A DNA stretch of 64,000 nt from an uncultured Flavobacteriaceae bacterium (lineage in GTDB: Bacteria; Bacteroidota; Bacteroidia; Flavobacteriales; Flavobacteriaceae). The stretch spans positions 288,905 through 352,904 of the forward strand of contig CANMRV010000006.1 in the NCBI GenBank assembly GCA_947500435.1, read 5' to 3'. Positions 32,685-40,984 of the stretch are shown here, one piece after another. A program made the position numbers and the translations under genes. Every line of letters begins with the position of its first letter. The first letter of the stretch is position 1. Below the pieces are notes generated by a model. The model was given only the letters and a program-made list of their open reading frames with translations. It was not told the origin of the DNA and searched no databases.

Positions 32685-33872
32685 ATGGCAAAGGAAACTT
32701 TTGATCGTTCCAAACCGCACTTAAATATTGGTACAATTGGACACGTCGATCACGGAAAAACTACATTGACTGCAGCTATTACTACGGTATTGGCAAACGC
32801 AGGGTTATCAGAACTTAGAAGTTTTGAATCTATTGACAACGCTCCTGAGGAGAAAGAAAGAGGTATTACAATTAATACTTCACACGTAGAGTACTCTACT
32901 GCTAATCGTCACTACGCACACGTTGATTGTCCTGGTCACGCGGATTACGTTAAGAACATGGTTACCGGTGCTGCCCAAATGGACGGTGCTATTCTTGTTG
33001 TTGCTGCTACCGATGGTCCTATGCCACAAACTCGTGAGCACATCCTTTTAGGTCGCCAAGTTGGTATTCCTAGAATTGTTGTTTTCATGAACAAGGTTGA
33101 CATGGTTGACGATGAAGAGCTTTTAGAGCTTGTTGAAATGGAAATCAGAGAATTGCTTTCTTTCTATGAGTATGATGGTGACAACGGACCTGTTGTTGCT
33201 GGTTCTGCTTTAGGTGCACTTAATGGTGAGCAAAAGTGGGTTGATACAGTAATGAAGTTGATGGAAGAAGTTGATGCTTGGATCGAGCTTCCAAAAAGAG
33301 ATATCGATAAAGATTTCTTAATGCCTGTTGAAGATGTATTTACAATTACTGGTCGTGGTACGGTTGCTACCGGTCGTATTGAAACTGGTGTTGCAAACAC
33401 AGGTGATGCCGTAGATATCATTGGTATGGGTGCTGAGAAATTAGGCTCTACCGTAACTGGTGTTGAGATGTTCCGTAAGATTTTAGATAGAGGTGAAGCT
33501 GGTGATAACGTAGGGATTTTATTAAGAGGTATTGAAAAAGCTCAAATTAGTCGTGGGATGGTAATCTGTAAGCCAGGTTCTGTTAAGCCACATGCTAAGT
33601 TTGAAGCTGAGGTTTATATCCTTAAGAAAGAAGAAGGTGGTCGTCACACACCATTCCATAACAATTACCGTCCTCAGTTCTACGTAAGAACAACTGATGT
33701 TACAGGTACTATCAATCTTCCTTCTGGAGTTGAGATGGTTATGCCTGGTGATAACCTTACCATAACTGTTGAATTATTATCTCCAATTGCATTGAGCGAA
33801 GGACTTCGTTTTGCAATACGTGAAGGTGGTAGAACAGTAGGTGCTGGTCAGGTTACTAAGATTTTAGATTAA
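32685..33872 (+). CDS. tuf: Elongation factor Tu
   Basis: EF-Tu carries aminoacyl-tRNA to the ribosome with GTP. 395 residues; G motifs GHVDHGKTT, DCPGHADYVKNM and NKVD are all present, followed by the two beta-barrel domains ending GAGQVTKILD. Start MAKETFDRSKPHLNIGTIGH as in all flavobacterial EF-Tu. No Shine-Dalgarno sequence in the AT-rich leader. The gene is flanked by tRNA-Thr and tRNA-Trp, giving the order tRNA-tuf-tRNA-Trp-secE-nusG common to many bacteria. Confidence 0.99.
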   Translation: MAKETFDRSKPHLNIGTIGHVDHGKTTLTAAITTVLANAGLSELRSFESIDNAPEEKERGITINTSHVEYSTANRHYAHVDCPGHADYVKNMVTGAAQMDGAILVVAATDGPMPQTREHILLGRQVGIPRIVVFMNKVDMVDDEELLELVEMEIRELLSFYEYDGDNGPVVAGSALGALNGEQKWVDTVMKLMEEVDAWIELPKRDIDKDFLMPVEDVFTITGRGTVATGRIETGVANTGDAVDIIGMGAEKLGSTVTGVEMFRKILDRGEAGDNVGILLRGIEKAQISRGMVICKPGSVKPHAKFEAEVYILKKEEGGRHTPFHNNYRPQFYVRTTDVTGTINLPSGVEMVMPGDNLTITVELLSPIALSEGLRFAIREGGRTVGAGQVTKILD

Positions 33873-33896
33873 GACCTTTTTAAAGTAATATACATT

Positions 33897-33926
33897 AAGG
33901 GTGTCCGCCAGATGGCGGATACCTTT
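33897..33926 (+). terminator. Hairpin between tuf and tRNA-Trp
   Basis: GGTGTCCGCC-AGAT-GGCGGATACC forms ten pairs (one G-U), extended by AAG/CTT. Only three T follow, so this is a weak or partial terminator or an RNA-processing site; readthrough is needed to express the downstream genes. Confidence 0.55.
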
Positions 33927-33940
33927 CAGTGTAAATAAAT

Positions 33941-34016
33941 ACGGGTGTAGCTCAGTTGGTAGAGCACTGGTCTCCAAAACCAGGTGTCGGGAGTTCGAGT
34001 CTCTCCTCCCGTGCCA
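33941..34016 (+). tRNA. tRNA-Trp (CCA)
   Basis: Acceptor ACGGGTG / CTCCCGT, with one U-U mismatch at the sixth pair; anticodon loop CTCCAAA with CCA at 33993-33995 by the loop sequence; T-arm GGGAG-TTCGAGT-CTCTC. Unlike the four tRNAs upstream, its 3' end reads GCCA, so CCA appears to be encoded. Directly before secE. Confidence 0.93.
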
Positions 34017-34030
34017 AAAAATAGATTAGT

Positions 34031-34219
34031 ATGTTGACTTATATAAGAGAATCAGTTGAGGAACTTCGAAATAATGTTACGTTGCCGTCAAGAGCAGAAT
34101 CTACGAACTTGATGGTGGTAGTCGCTGTTTTTTCAGTTCTTTTTGCCTTAGCAACATGGGGTGTTGATTCAGCTTTTAGTGAATTAATTAAATTGTATTT
34201 CAACAACGTATTAAACTAA
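34031..34219 (+). CDS. secE: Preprotein translocase subunit SecE
   Basis: 62 residues, one C-terminal membrane helix (about 27-50, MVVVAVFSVLFALATWGVDSAF) after the amphipathic helix TYIRESVEELRNNVTLPSRAES. SecE clamps SecY in the Sec channel. The short one-helix form is the standard in most bacteria; its position between tRNA-Trp and nusG makes the assignment certain. Confidence 0.97.
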   Translation: MLTYIRESVEELRNNVTLPSRAESTNLMVVVAVFSVLFALATWGVDSAFSELIKLYFNNVLN

Positions 34220-34230
34220 GCCAAAGTCCT

Positions 34231-34782
34231 ATGTCAGAAGTATTGGAGAAAAAATGGTACGTGGTAAGAGCGGTAAGCGGCCAGGAAAATAAAATCAAAG
34301 GATACATCGAAAGTGAAGTATCCCGTCTTGGTTTTTCTGACTATTTGGAGGATGTTTTGGTGCCTACTGAAAAAGTAGTGCAAATAAGAAATGGAAAGAA
34401 GATTAACAAGGAAAGGGTTTATTTTCCGGGTTATATAATGATTAAGGCAAATTTGGGTGGGGAAATGATTCACATTATCCGCTCAATTACAAATGTAATC
34501 GGATTTTTAGGTGAGACCAAGGGAGGTGATCCAGTTCCCCTGCGTAAGTCCGAAGTAAATAGAATGCTCGGAAAAGTTGATGAGTTGGCGGTTAACACGG
34601 ATAGTGTTGCCATACCATTTGTGTTTGGCGAGACAGTAAAGGTAATTGATGGACCTTTCAATGGTTTCAACGGTACCGTTGAAAAGATCAATGAAGAAAA
34701 GCGTAAACTTGAAGTAATGGTTAAGATTTTCGGAAGAAAAACACCATTGGAGTTAAGTTATATGCAAGTAGAAAAGATTTAA
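34231..34782 (+). CDS. nusG: Transcription termination/antitermination protein NusG
   Basis: 183 residues: NGN domain (about 8-115; WYVVRAVSGQENKIKGYIE) and KOW domain (about 128-183; DGPFNGFNGTVEKINEEKRK). NusG binds the RNA polymerase clamp, favours processivity and couples to ribosomes or Rho. Twelve nt after secE. Confidence 0.98.
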   Translation: MSEVLEKKWYVVRAVSGQENKIKGYIESEVSRLGFSDYLEDVLVPTEKVVQIRNGKKINKERVYFPGYIMIKANLGGEMIHIIRSITNVIGFLGETKGGDPVPLRKSEVNRMLGKVDELAVNTDSVAIPFVFGETVKVIDGPFNGFNGTVEKINEEKRKLEVMVKIFGRKTPLELSYMQVEKI

Positions 34783-34849
34783 AGTAATTGTTACATATTT
34801 AAAAGTTGTGTTGCTTCCAATTGACACACTTTCAATTTAATTTTAAACA

Positions 34850-35287
34850 ATGGCAAAAGAAGTAGGTAAAGTAGTTAAACTACAAGTTAGGGGAGGTGCA
34901 GCGAATCCATCGCCACCGGTTGGACCCGCCTTAGGTGCTGCCGGCGTTAACATCATGGAATTCTGTAAGCAATTTAATGCACGTACACAGGATAAACCAG
35001 GTAAAGTTTTACCAGTTGTTATCACCGTCTATAAAGACAAGTCTTTTGACTTCGTCGTAAAAACACCGCCAGCGGCAGTTCAATTGATGGAAGCAGCTAA
35101 GATTAAAAAAGGATCTGGCGAACCTAACCGAGTGAAACTAGGTAGCGTATCTTGGGATCAAATCAAGACTATAGCTGAAGATAAAATGGTAGACCTTAAT
35201 GCGTTTACTGTTGAATCTGCTATGAGTATGGTTGCAGGTACAGCACGTTCAATGGGTATGAAGGTAGCCGGAAAACGACCTTTTTAA
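34850..35287 (+). CDS. rplK: 50S ribosomal protein L11
   Basis: 145 residues: GKVVKLQVRGGAANPSPPVGPALG at the N-terminus, proline-rich linker and 23S rRNA-binding C-terminal domain ending MKVAGKRPF. L11 forms the GTPase-associated centre and is needed for RelA activation. The PSPPVGPALG stretch is the thiostrepton-sensitive hinge. Confidence 0.98.
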   Translation: MAKEVGKVVKLQVRGGAANPSPPVGPALGAAGVNIMEFCKQFNARTQDKPGKVLPVVITVYKDKSFDFVVKTPPAAVQLMEAAKIKKGSGEPNRVKLGSVSWDQIKTIAEDKMVDLNAFTVESAMSMVAGTARSMGMKVAGKRPF

Positions 35288-35307
35288 AATCTTATAAAGC
35301 AATTTAA

Positions 35308-35997
35308 ATGGCAAAGTTAACGAAGAAGCAAAAAGAAGCACATTCTAAAATAGAGAAAGATAAACTTTACTCTGTTGACGAAGCTTCTGCTTTGATAAAA
35401 GAGATAACCAATACAAAATTTGACGCTTCTGTAGATTTAGCGGTTCGTTTGGGTGTAGATCCAAGAAAAGCAAATCAAATGGTTCGTGGAGTTGTTACAC
35501 TTCCTCACGGAACAGGTAAAGATGTAAAAGTTTTGGCTTTGGTAACCCCAGATAAAGAAGCAGAGGCTAAAGAAGCTGGTGCTGATTTTGTTGGGCTACA
35601 AGAATATTTGGATAAAATTAAAGCGGGTTGGACAGATGTAGATGTTATCATCACAATGCCAAGCGTTATGGGTAAATTAGGACCTTTGGGACGTGTTTTA
35701 GGACCAAGAGGATTAATGCCTAACCCAAAAACAGGAACGGTTACTATGGATGTTGCTAAAGCAGTAACAGATGTAAAGTCGGGTAAAATTGATTTCAAAG
35801 TTGACAAGACTGGTATTGTACATACTGCAATAGGAAAGTCATCTTTCTCAGCAGATAAAATTGCTGGAAATGCGAGAGAGTTGTTAGAGACTTTGAATAA
35901 ATTGAAACCAACTTCCTCCAAAGGTGTTTACATGAAAAGTGTTTTCATGTCAACTACTATGAGTCCTAGTGTTCAATTAGATCCAAAGACAATTTAA
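35308..35997 (+). CDS. rplA: 50S ribosomal protein L1
   Basis: 229 residues, two domains with the signature MPSVMGKLGPLGRVLGPRGLMPNPKTGT. L1 forms the L1 stalk that moves E-site tRNA; in other bacteria it represses its own operon by binding mRNA. Twenty nt after rplK. Confidence 0.98.
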   Translation: MAKLTKKQKEAHSKIEKDKLYSVDEASALIKEITNTKFDASVDLAVRLGVDPRKANQMVRGVVTLPHGTGKDVKVLALVTPDKEAEAKEAGADFVGLQEYLDKIKAGWTDVDVIITMPSVMGKLGPLGRVLGPRGLMPNPKTGTVTMDVAKAVTDVKSGKIDFKVDKTGIVHTAIGKSSFSADKIAGNARELLETLNKLKPTSSKGVYMKSVFMSTTMSPSVQLDPKTI

Positions 35998-36023
35998 ATA
36001 ACCGGTAGTTAAAAGTTATAAAA

Positions 36024-36542
36024 ATGACAAGAGAAGAAAAAGCAACGGTTATAGAAGATTTAACTGCGCAGTTGGCAGAGAATTCTACCATTTATTTGGC
36101 TGATATTTCTGGTCTTAATGCAACTAACACTTCTGATTTGAGAAGAGCTTGTTTCAAAGCGAATGTTAAGTTGGCTGTAGTTAAAAATACCTTGCTTGCT
36201 AAAGCAATGGAAGCTTCTGATAAAGAATTTGGTGAACTTCCTGAGGTATTAAAAGGAAATACTTCTTTGATGTTCGCTGAAGTAGGAAATGCTCCTGCAA
36301 AGTTGATAAAGAATTTTAGAAAGAAAGCTGATAAGCCTCTTTTGAAAGGAGCCTTTGTTGAGGAAGCAATTTATATTGGTGATGAAAACTTAGATGCTTT
36401 AGTTAGCATTAAGTCTAAGGAAGAAATGATTGGCGAGATTATTGGATTACTTCAATCTCCTGCTAAGAATGTTATTTCTGGACTTAAATCTGGTGGAGGT
36501 AAACTTGCCGGAATCATTAAGACATTATCAGAAAGAGAATAG
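36024..36542 (+). CDS. rplJ: 50S ribosomal protein L10
   Basis: 172 residues. L10 anchors the L7/L12 dimers through its C-terminal helix (here about 135-172, MIGEIIGLLQSPAKNVISGL). N-terminal TREEKATVIEDLTAQL and YLADISGLNA are typical. It is followed by rplL after 49 nt, the usual stalk pair. Confidence 0.98.
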   Translation: MTREEKATVIEDLTAQLAENSTIYLADISGLNATNTSDLRRACFKANVKLAVVKNTLLAKAMEASDKEFGELPEVLKGNTSLMFAEVGNAPAKLIKNFRKKADKPLLKGAFVEEAIYIGDENLDALVSIKSKEEMIGEIIGLLQSPAKNVISGLKSGGGKLAGIIKTLSERE

Positions 36543-36591
36543 TACGCACTAAAAACAATTATATTTTAAAAATTTATTAAACGATAGTAAA

Positions 36592-36972
36592 ATGGCAGAT
36601 TTAAAAGATTTCGCAGAACAGTTGGTTAACTTAACCGTAAAAGAGGTTAATGAATTAGCTGATATATTAAAAGATGAGTATGGTATAGAGCCTGCAGCTG
36701 CTGCAGTTGCTGTTGCTGCTGGTGGCGCTGCTGCTGGTGGTGGCGAAGCCGCAGAAGAAAAGTCAGAATTTGACGTAATTTTAACTGCTGCTGGTGGTTC
36801 GAAATTAGCAGTTGTTAAATTAGTTAAGGAATTAACTGGTTTAGGATTGAAAGATGCTAAAGACATCGTTGATAGTGCACCAAAAGCCGTTAAGGAAGGT
36901 GTTGCTAAAGACGAAGCTGAAGGAATCAAAAAATCTTTAGAAGAAGCAGGAGCGGAAGTTGAGCTTAAATAA
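36592..36972 (+). CDS. rplL: 50S ribosomal protein L7/L12
   Basis: 126 residues: dimerising N-terminal helices (1-33), an Ala/Gly-rich flexible hinge (about 36-55), and the C-terminal factor-binding domain with KLAVVKLVKELTGLGLKDAKD. It recruits translation factors. Present in multiple copies per ribosome, so higher expression than rpoB is expected; a hairpin follows. Confidence 0.98.
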   Translation: MADLKDFAEQLVNLTVKEVNELADILKDEYGIEPAAAAVAVAAGGAAAGGGEAAEEKSEFDVILTAAGGSKLAVVKLVKELTGLGLKDAKDIVDSAPKAVKEGVAKDEAEGIKKSLEEAGAEVELK

Positions 36973-36995
36973 TAGCGACAACATATAGCACTTTT

Positions 36996-37037
36996 GGTTT
37001 AGGTCTTTCCACGCTTCAGCGAGGTCAGACCTAAACC
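36996..37037 (+). promoter_or_regulatory. Long hairpin between rplL and rpoB (partial terminator or processing site)
   Basis: GGTTTAGGTCT (36996-37006) pairs perfectly over 11 positions with AGACCTAAACC (37027-37037); inside, CC and CGC pair with GCG and GG around a TTCA loop. TATTTTATA follows, not a strict U-run. In E. coli the same interval holds an attenuator and RNase III site that lowers rpoBC relative to rplL. Confidence 0.7.
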
Positions 37038-37116
37038 TATTTTATACACTTAGCGAAGTATATAAAGTCATATACAACCCAAAAGTTTAGTATTCACTAT
37101 CAAATACTGTCCATAG

Positions 37117-40100
37117 ATGTTCACAAACACTACTGAAAGAATAAATTTTGCATCCGCTAAGAACACACCGGAATATCCGGATTTCTTGGACATCCAGATT
37201 AAATCATTTCAAGACTTTTTTCAACTTGAAACGAAATCTGACGAGAGAGGAGATGAAGGTTTGTACAATACCTTCCAAGAGAATTTCCCAATTACTGATA
37301 CCAGAAACCAGTTTGTATTGGAGTTTTTGGATTACTTCATCGACCCGCCTAGATATTCTATCCAAGAATGTATCGAGCGTGGTTTAACCTATAGCGTACC
37401 ATTAAAAGCTAGGTTGAAGCTGTACTGTACGGATCCTGAGCACGAAGATTTTGAAACTATTGTTCAAGATGTGTATTTAGGAACAATACCTTACATGACG
37501 CCTTCTGGTACATTCGTAATAAACGGCGCTGAGCGTGTAGTGGTTTCGCAATTACATCGTTCTCCTGGGGTTTTCTTCGGACAATCTTTCCATGCAAATG
37601 GAACCAAGCTATATTCTGCAAGAGTTATTCCTTTTAAAGGGTCTTGGATTGAATTCGCTACAGATATCAATGGTGTGATGTACGCATATATTGATAGAAA
37701 GAAAAAATTACCTGTTACCACCTTGTTCAGGGCTATTGGCTTTGAGCGTGATAAGGACATTTTAGAAATCTTTGATCTTTCTGAGGAAGTGAAGGTTTCT
37801 AATGCAGGTTTGAAAAAAGTTTTAGGTCGAAAATTAGCGGCTAGAGTCTTGAACACTTGGCATGAAGATTTTGTTGATGAAGATACAGGTGAAGTTGTAT
37901 CTATCGAAAGAAATGAAATCGTACTAGATCGCGATACAATTTTAGAGAAAGAGCACATTGCCGAGATTATGGAGGCCGATGTGAAAACTGTCCTTCTTCA
38001 TAAAGAAAATAATGCGCAGTCTGACTACGCAATTATTCATAATACATTACAAAAAGACCCTACGAACTCTGAGAAAGAGGCCGTGGAACATATATACCGT
38101 CAATTACGTAATGCAGAACCGCCTGATGAGGAGACTGCTCGTGGTATAATTGACAAATTGTTCTTCTCAGATCAACGTTACAACTTAGGTGAAGTTGGTC
38201 GTTACAGAATGAACAAGAAATTACAATTAGATATCGGAATGGACAAGCAGGTCTTGACCAAAGAAGATATCATTACTATTATCAAGTATTTGATTGAGCT
38301 GATTAACTCTAAGGCAGAGATTGATGATATTGATCACCTTTCAAACCGTCGAGTACGTACTGTAGGTGAGCAGTTGTCTTCTCAGTTCGGAGTTGGTCTA
38401 GCGCGTATGGCAAGAACCATTCGTGAGCGTATGAACGTTCGAGATAATGAAGTGTTTACACCGATTGATTTAATTAATGCAAAGACTTTGTCTTCCGTTA
38501 TTAATTCTTTCTTCGGAACCAACCAGTTATCTCAGTTTATGGATCAAACAAATCCATTAGCAGAGATTACGCACAAGAGAAGATTATCAGCATTGGGACC
38601 AGGTGGACTTTCAAGAGAAAGAGCAGGTTTTGAAGTTCGTGATGTTCACTACACACACTATGGAAGACTTTGTCCGATTGAAACACCGGAGGGTCCGAAT
38701 ATTGGTTTGATTTCTTCTTTGGCTGTTTTTGCTAAGGTCAATGCAATGGGCTTCCTTGAAACTCCTTACAGAAAAGTAGATAAATCCAAAGTGAATACTA
38801 AGGAATTTATCTATTTGAGTGCTGAGGAAGAAGAAGGAATGAAAATTGCGCAAGCAAATATTCCCATGAAAGATAATGGACAAATCGATAGTGAAAAGGT
38901 GATTGCTCGTGAGGAAGGAGATTTCCCAGTTGTGGATCCATCAGAAATTAATTATACTGATGTTGCACCAAATCAAATTGCGTCTATTTCAGCTTCATTG
39001 ATTCCTTTCTTGGAACATGATGATGCCAACCGTGCTTTGATGGGGTCAAACATGATGCGTCAGGCCGTTCCATTATTAAAACCACAGTCTCCGATTGTTG
39101 GTACAGGTTTGGAGCGTCAAGTTGCATCCGATTCTCGTGTATTGATTAATGCAGAGGGTGATGGGGTTATTGAATATGTTGATGCCCAGAAAATAACGGT
39201 AAAGTATAAGAGAACGGATGCTGAGAGATTGGTAAGTTTTGAAGAGGATTCAAAATCTTACAAATTAGTGAAGTTTAGAAAAACAAACCAAGGAACAAGT
39301 ATCAACTTGAAGCCGATTGTTCAAAAAGGCGATAAGGTGAAGAAAGGTCAAGTTCTTTGTGAAGGTTATGCAACTGAAAAAGGTGAATTGGCATTAGGTA
39401 GAAACCTTACCGTTGCCTTCATGCCTTGGAAAGGGTATAACTTTGAAGATGCAATTGTAATTTCTGAAAAGGTAGTTCGTGAAGATATCTTTACTTCTAT
39501 TCATGTTGATGAATATTCTTTGGATGTTCGTGATACAAAATTAGGAGCTGAAGAATTGACACATGATATTCCGAATGTTTCTGAAGAGGCTACTAAAGAC
39601 CTTGACGAAAATGGAATGATTCGTATCGGTGCTGAAGTAAAACCGGGAGATATATTAATAGGTAAGATTACTCCAAAAGGAGAATCTGACCCTACTCCAG
39701 AAGAAAAATTACTTCGAGCTATTTTTGGTGATAAAGCAGGGGATGTTAAAGATGCATCATTAAAAGCTTCTCCTTCTTTAAGAGGTGTTGTCATTGAAAA
39801 GAAATTGTTCTCTCGTTCTATTAAAGATAAGCGCAAGCGTTCTGAAGATAAAGAGGCAATTACCACACTTGAGTTGGAATACGAAGTGAAGTTTGAGCAA
39901 CTGAAAGATGTTTTAGTTGAAAAGTTGTTCTCTATAATTAACGGAAAAACATCACAAGGTGTCTTAAATGATTTGGGAGAAGAAGTACTTCCAAAAGGCA
40001 AGAAGTACACCATGAAAATGTTAAACGCTGTTGATGATTTCGCACACTTAGTGGGCGGAAGCTGGACAACTGATAAAGACACAAATGCTTCTGTTGCTGA

Positions 40101-40926
40101 TTTGCTTCACAACTATAAGATAAAGTTGAACGATCTCCAAGGAAACTTGAGAAGAGACAAGTTTACTATCTCTGTAGGTGATGAATTACCAGCAGGAATC
40201 ATAAAGCTGGCTAAGGTATACGTTGCTAAAAAACGTAAACTGAAAGTTGGTGATAAGATGGCGGGTCGTCATGGAAACAAGGGTATTGTTTCTAGAATTG
40301 TACGTCAAGAAGATATGCCTTTCTTAGAAGACGGAACTCCGGTAGATATCGTATTGAATCCACTTGGTGTACCATCTCGTATGAACATCGGTCAAATTTA
40401 TGAAACTGTTCTTGGTTGGGCAGGTTTAAAATTAGGCAAGAAGTTCGGAACGCCAATTTTTGATGGTGCTACCTTGGATGAAATCAACGAGTATACTGAT
40501 GAAGCAGGTATTCCGAGATTTGGACATACCTATCTTTATGATGGTGGAACAGGTCAGCGTTTTGATCAACCTGCAACCGTAGGTGTGATTTATATGTTGA
40601 AACTTGGTCACATGGTAGACGATAAGATGCACGCACGTTCAATAGGTCCTTACTCTTTAATTACACAACAACCATTAGGTGGTAAAGCACAATTTGGTGG
40701 TCAGCGTTTTGGAGAGATGGAAGTTTGGGCATTAGAGGCATACGGTGCTTCTGCAACCCTACGAGAAATATTGACCGTAAAATCTGATGACGTGATTGGT
40801 AGAGCTAAGACCTATGAATCAATTGTTAAAGGAGAGACCATGCCAGAGCCTGGTTTGCCAGAATCTTTCAATGTATTGATGCACGAACTTAAAGGTTTAG
40901 GTTTGGATATCAGACTAGAAGAGTAG
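37117..40926 (+). CDS. rpoB: DNA-directed RNA polymerase beta subunit
   Basis: 1269 residues, normal for Bacteroidota. The rifampicin pocket (about 468-500) reads NQLSQFMDQTNPLAEITHKR, with Asp, His and Ser equivalents of E. coli 516, 526 and 531 all in the wild-type state. GPGGLSRERAGFEVRDVH, the C-terminal KMAGRHGNKGIVS and GGKAQFGGQRFGEMEVWALE (clamp and rpoC contact) are present. Second-largest gene here, with rpoC 58 nt behind. Confidence 0.99.
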   Translation: MFTNTTERINFASAKNTPEYPDFLDIQIKSFQDFFQLETKSDERGDEGLYNTFQENFPITDTRNQFVLEFLDYFIDPPRYSIQECIERGLTYSVPLKARLKLYCTDPEHEDFETIVQDVYLGTIPYMTPSGTFVINGAERVVVSQLHRSPGVFFGQSFHANGTKLYSARVIPFKGSWIEFATDINGVMYAYIDRKKKLPVTTLFRAIGFERDKDILEIFDLSEEVKVSNAGLKKVLGRKLAARVLNTWHEDFVDEDTGEVVSIERNEIVLDRDTILEKEHIAEIMEADVKTVLLHKENNAQSDYAIIHNTLQKDPTNSEKEAVEHIYRQLRNAEPPDEETARGIIDKLFFSDQRYNLGEVGRYRMNKKLQLDIGMDKQVLTKEDIITIIKYLIELINSKAEIDDIDHLSNRRVRTVGEQLSSQFGVGLARMARTIRERMNVRDNEVFTPIDLINAKTLSSVINSFFGTNQLSQFMDQTNPLAEITHKRRLSALGPGGLSRERAGFEVRDVHYTHYGRLCPIETPEGPNIGLISSLAVFAKVNAMGFLETPYRKVDKSKVNTKEFIYLSAEEEEGMKIAQANIPMKDNGQIDSEKVIAREEGDFPVVDPSEINYTDVAPNQIASISASLIPFLEHDDANRALMGSNMMRQAVPLLKPQSPIVGTGLERQVASDSRVLINAEGDGVIEYVDAQKITVKYKRTDAERLVSFEEDSKSYKLVKFRKTNQGTSINLKPIVQKGDKVKKGQVLCEGYATEKGELALGRNLTVAFMPWKGYNFEDAIVISEKVVREDIFTSIHVDEYSLDVRDTKLGAEELTHDIPNVSEEATKDLDENGMIRIGAEVKPGDILIGKITPKGESDPTPEEKLLRAIFGDKAGDVKDASLKASPSLRGVVIEKKLFSRSIKDKRKRSEDKEAITTLELEYEVKFEQLKDVLVEKLFSIINGKTSQGVLNDLGEEVLPKGKKYTMKMLNAVDDFAHLVGGSWTTDKDTNASVADLLHNYKIKLNDLQGNLRRDKFTISVGDELPAGIIKLAKVYVAKKRKLKVGDKMAGRHGNKGIVSRIVRQEDMPFLEDGTPVDIVLNPLGVPSRMNIGQIYETVLGWAGLKLGKKFGTPIFDGATLDEINEYTDEAGIPRFGHTYLYDGGTGQRFDQPATVGVIYMLKLGHMVDDKMHARSIGPYSLITQQPLGGKAQFGGQRFGEMEVWALEAYGASATLREILTVKSDDVIGRAKTYESIVKGETMPEPGLPESFNVLMHELKGLGLDIRLEE

Positions 40927-40984
40927 GCAATACCGGTTTTGAACACTATTTAGAATAACACATTAAAATTATCACCATAGAATT

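Noticed and set aside
32494..32736. Minus-strand frame of 80 codons across tRNA-Thr and the tuf start
   Set aside because: Antisense to tRNA-Thr (GIEPVTSSLPRKRSTPELRR type artefact) and overlaps tuf.
39501..40082. Long minus-strand frame of 193 codons inside rpoB
   Set aside because: Antisense to a strongly conserved essential gene; composition is that of a shadow frame.
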